A program made the position numbers and the translations under genes. Below the pieces are notes generated by a model. The model was not told where the DNA came from, made no database searches, and worked only from the letters and a program-made list of their open reading frames with translations. A DNA stretch of 64,000 nt. It comes from Geobacteraceae bacterium. Its GTDB lineage: Bacteria; Desulfobacterota; Desulfuromonadia; Geobacterales; Pseudopelobacteraceae. The stretch covers positions 62,001 through 126,000 of the forward strand of contig JANXYR010000043.1 of assembly GCA_025355965.1 (NCBI GenBank). The letters run 5' to 3'. Numbering within the stretch: position 1 is the first letter of the stretch; the number at the start of each line of letters is the position of its first letter. Positions 61,123 through 64,000 of this stretch are shown here, piece after piece.

Positions 61123-61442
61123 TCATGTAGCTTCATAAGCACCGTTGAGTGTCCAAGGCGATAGACCGTATTATTCGGCGCGTCGATCAACTGCTGCCTG
61201 GATAACGCTTGAACAGGTATGTCTCCAATAGGCCGAGTGTTCTCAGGCTTATTGAAAAGGAAATCCCATATAACGCCCGCTTGTTCAAGCTTCCCACCTT
61301 TGGTCACCATGACCGGAGTTTTTAGGTTGTTTTCGGGTGACGGCGCTGAATGGTTCTGGGCAGCGCCGGTTTTATTAAGCAGTATGGTTGCCATGATAAT
61401 CACAACTCCTAGTATCAGACTATAGAATATGATTCGTTTCAT
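61116..61442 (-). pseudogene. Truncated MBL-fold hydrolase N-terminal fragment
   Basis: RPIGDIPVQALSRQQLIDAPNNTVYRLGHSTVLMKLHDSFWI then loss of homology at the Vsr junction. Confidence 0.75.
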
Positions 61443-61451
61443 AGTCTTTGA

Positions 61452-62354
61452 TTAGCAATGATATTGAACATTCGTCAGACGCACCGACTCATCCCAAAGA
61501 GATGAATTGAGTGTTGCATCTTGAGCTTTTTCAGGCAGAGAAACTTCAACGGGAGTGCCCCACAACTGTAGACAACTCGGGCCATAGTATCTGCCGGACT
61601 TGACTGAATCTGTTGCTGCACGGATTGTTGGCTGAGCTCCTTTTGATGCATGCTGCCCAATGAATTTCATCAGGTATTTGTACTTGTGTTTTTGGAGATT
61701 TGTTGTTGCTCCCCCTGGGTGGGCAGCAACCGAAGTCAACCAGCCATATCTGCGTCCAAGCTCAAGCATAAAGGCCAGGTTTGCGAGTTTGGATTGAGCG
61801 TATGTCTCCATCGGTTCATATGACTTCTCGCTTTGCAGATTGTTCAAATCAATTTTTGCCATCTTCATGTTTGCTACTCCACTTGATACCGTTATTACCC
61901 TCGGTGAATCACTACGTTTTAAGGCTGGCAGCAACAAGCCTGTAAGAGCAAAATGACCGAGATGGTTGGTACCGAATTGCGCTTCAAATCCGTCAGAAGT
62001 CAGTTCACGTTGTGGCAACGCCATAATCCCCGCATTGTTGATAAGAATATCAAGCGGATGGTTTGTTCTTAGGTATCTCTCTGCGAACATACGAATCGAA
62101 ATGAGATCTGTTAAGTCGAGTAACTCAAGTTCAAAGGATGCATGCGGTGCCTGACTCTGTAGCTGGGTCAATGCAGATTTAGCTCGTGCCAAATCTCGGC
62201 AAGCGATGATTACAAGAGCTCCTGCCCGTCCGAGCTCTAACGCAGCATGGAAACCGATCCCACTATTTCCTCCTGTTATCACCACATTTTTCCCAATCAA
62301 GTTCCCAATCTTGTCAGCAGTCCATTTTTCTGATTTGCAGCAGTTACATTTCAT
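61452..62354 (-). CDS. SDR family oxidoreductase
   Basis: NVVITGGNSGIGFHAALELG, INNAGIM, YAQSKLANLAF; start at 62354 (SD GGAGG). Confidence 0.93.
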   Translation of the reverse strand: MKCNCCKSEKWTADKIGNLIGKNVVITGGNSGIGFHAALELGRAGALVIIACRDLARAKSALTQLQSQAPHASFELELLDLTDLISIRMFAERYLRTNHPLDILINNAGIMALPQRELTSDGFEAQFGTNHLGHFALTGLLLPALKRSDSPRVITVSSGVANMKMAKIDLNNLQSEKSYEPMETYAQSKLANLAFMLELGRRYGWLTSVAAHPGGATTNLQKHKYKYLMKFIGQHASKGAQPTIRAATDSVKSGRYYGPSCLQLWGTPVEVSLPEKAQDATLNSSLWDESVRLTNVQYHC

Positions 62355-62380
62355 GACCGACCTCCGTTTGATAATTTCAC

Positions 62381-62400
62381 AATTCGACATATATCGAATT
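62381..62400. promoter_or_regulatory. Candidate ArsR-type operator upstream of the SDR gene
   Basis: AATTCGACATATATCGAATT near-perfect palindrome. Confidence 0.75.
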
Positions 62401-62455
62401 ATTCTGGTAAATAAAAAGCCTTCGAGAAGGCTTTAAAACTCCCTTTGGGCTACGT

Positions 62456-62746
62456 TTATTGAGGAAGAACCTTTCTAACCTCTTCCCATGTTCCTAATAT
62501 CGGTTTGGCAATAAGGAATTTACCTTGTCTCTCCGTAGTAATCAGACCGGCATTGGTTAACTCTTTCAGATGGTGCGAAACCGTAGGCGCGCCAATTTTC
62601 AGCGAAGCCATTATCTCGGAAACACAGCATTCACACTCTGCCGCCTGGAATCCACCTTGATCACCTTTGACAATGCTCAGGTAAATCTCCAAGCGGTTAG
62701 GATGAGAAAGTGCTTTAAGTATTTTTGCCGCTTGCTTGATATCCAT
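62456..62746 (-). CDS. ArsR family transcriptional regulator
   Basis: ILKALSHPNRLEIYLSI, CECCVSEIMASLKIGAPTVSHHLKELTNAGLI. Confidence 0.93.
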   Translation of the reverse strand: MDIKQAAKILKALSHPNRLEIYLSIVKGDQGGFQAAECECCVSEIMASLKIGAPTVSHHLKELTNAGLITTERQGKFLIAKPILGTWEEVRKVLPQ

Positions 62747-62760
62747 AGTCACTCTCAAAG

Positions 62761-62776
62761 TTCGATAACTATCGAA
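62761..62776. promoter_or_regulatory. Candidate ArsR-type operator upstream of arsR
   Basis: TTCGATAACTATCGAA near-perfect palindrome. Confidence 0.75.
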
Positions 62777-62890
62777 ATGATATAGTCACCCCAAATGATT
62801 GTCAAGCAATTTAAAAAATGGACGCAATTTGCCTGCTGGGTACAATATTTTATGATTATTCCCACAACAAACCGACGGAGAGCACGTGAT

Positions 62891-64000
62891 ATGAGCTTTG
62901 AATGGGTACGAATTGAGAGAGAAGAACTGTATGAGATGGTTTGGAAGAAACCGATTACCGCGCTGGCAAAAGAGTATGGGCTCTCATATGGCGAGCTGCG
63001 TACGCTCTGCACACGGATGAATATACCCAGGCCACCAAATGGATATCATAGCCGGACAGTGAAAGAAGAGAAAACGCCGCTGCCACCTGCTGGCGACCAT
63101 GATCTGTTTTTCAACGTCAATCTTGGAAAAAAGTACCTTTCCGAAATTGATGGGGTGATTAACACAAAGAACATGCCCGAGATTGAGTTTGAGAAAAAGC
63201 TGAGGGACAGGATCGTCGTGGCCAAGCGCCTTATATCGCCGCATCCGTTGGTTCAGTCAATGGCTGAAAAAATTTACGGCGAGAAAAAGAATCGTACAGC
63301 AGGCCCTGACAGTTCGGTGGACAGTGGATCATTCGTATATGTCACTGTGAAAAATATCAATCGCGCGTTGAAAATAGCTGATGCACTGCTTAAAGCATTA
63401 GAGACGCGCGGATACCAGGTGAGCAAAGAACTTGGTTTCCAGTACTACGTCACGGTGCTCAATGTGAAGATCCATATTTCCCTTAAGGAACACAGCAAAC
63501 AAGTTCCGCATATACCGACCGATGAAGAATTACGCCGGCACCGACAATACAGCTGGCTGACATTCCCGAAATATGACTACGTGAATTCCGGTGAGCTGTA
63601 CATCAAACTGGATGGCCGCAGGAGTCAGGCCATTATTTCGGACAAAACCGACACCCCGTTAGAGGCACAGCTAAACACTGTCATGATGCGGATGCAGCGA
63701 CTTGCCGTTCGGCTCCATAATGATAAGGTCGAAGCGGAGCAGAGAAAAAGGGAGTGCATTGAGAGAAATGCGCGACGGGAACAGTTCGCCAAACGCCAGG
63801 AGCAGGAAAAGGCGAAACTTGAAAAACTCCACACAGATTCGGAGCAATGGCATACAAGTCAGCGGTTGCGAGCGTATATCGAAGCAGCGCGGCAAAAAGC
63901 CATCCAAACTGATGGTGGTTTCTATTCAGGAAGTGGGCTGGCGGATTGGGTCGCCTGGGCTCACCGGCAAGCTGACCGGATTGATCCTCTCGTGGAAAGT
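62891..64000 (+). CDS. Mobilome-associated hypothetical protein, 3' end truncated by window
   Basis: 370 codons without a stop: MSFEWVRIEREELYEMVWKKPITALAKEYGLSYGELRTLCTRMNIPRPPNGYH... with coiled coil; absent from ORF track because it is open-ended. Confidence 0.85.
   Translation, partial: MSFEWVRIEREELYEMVWKKPITALAKEYGLSYGELRTLCTRMNIPRPPNGYHSRTVKEEKTPLPPAGDHDLFFNVNLGKKYLSEIDGVINTKNMPEIEFEKKLRDRIVVAKRLISPHPLVQSMAEKIYGEKKNRTAGPDSSVDSGSFVYVTVKNINRALKIADALLKALETRGYQVSKELGFQYYVTVLNVKIHISLKEHSKQVPHIPTDEELRRHRQYSWLTFPKYDYVNSGELYIKLDGRRSQAIISDKTDTPLEAQLNTVMMRMQRLAVRLHNDKVEAEQRKRECIERNARREQFAKRQEQEKAKLEKLHTDSEQWHTSQRLRAYIEAARQKAIQTDGGFYSGSGLADWVAWAHRQADRIDPLVES

Noticed and set aside
60951-61442. 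ORF 60951-61442 as a single intact protein
   Set aside because: Its two halves belong to different families in different frames (MBL-fold N-terminus, Vsr in the alternate frame); treated as two gene fragments.

Overview
The window is a 64 kb segment of what looks like a Geobacteraceae-type (Desulfuromonadales) chromosome. That taxonomic guess is an inference from the dapL/dapB/dapA cluster, a multiheme c-type cytochrome with ccsA/resB, HDOD proteins and a Geobacter-style GEMM-Ib riboswitch. Most of 1-52 kb is ordinary core content: hybrid histidine kinase, htpX, UPF0182, terC with a yybP-ykoY (Mn) riboswitch, cytochrome maturation, PBP1A, L,D-transpeptidases, lysine biosynthesis, vapBC-like TA, tag/trmB, a sodium/solute symporter, cbiA/cobB, ligA, Lon-like protease, purC, SurA/PpiD-like PPIase and a radical SAM protein. 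The 52-64 kb part is accessory. An ~8.4 kb element is integrated at the 3' end of tRNA-Phe, bounded by a 21-bp direct repeat. It carries a tyrosine recombinase, a type II R-M pair (SPPY methyltransferase plus PmeII-like REase), an archaeo-eukaryotic-primase-like protein and a ~174-bp palindromic intergenic region. The main observations are: (i) a GEMM-Ib (3',3'-cGAMP-type) riboswitch/terminator upstream of a translationally coupled L,D-transpeptidase and Braun-like lipoprotein; (ii) the integrase Shine-Dalgarno buried in a terminator hairpin ending at its start codon; (iii) a degraded lysA remnant upstream of dapA, with a divergent lysA-like gene ~8 kb away; (iv) a Vsr endonuclease fragment absent from the ORF track, fused out of frame to a truncated MBL-fold hydrolase; (v) a RAYT (TnpA_REP) remnant with tandem REP units abutting vapC, related to a dispersed hairpin repeat; (vi) matching ArsR-type operators upstream of arsR and an SDR gene. 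All family assignments come from reading motifs and were not checked by database search.
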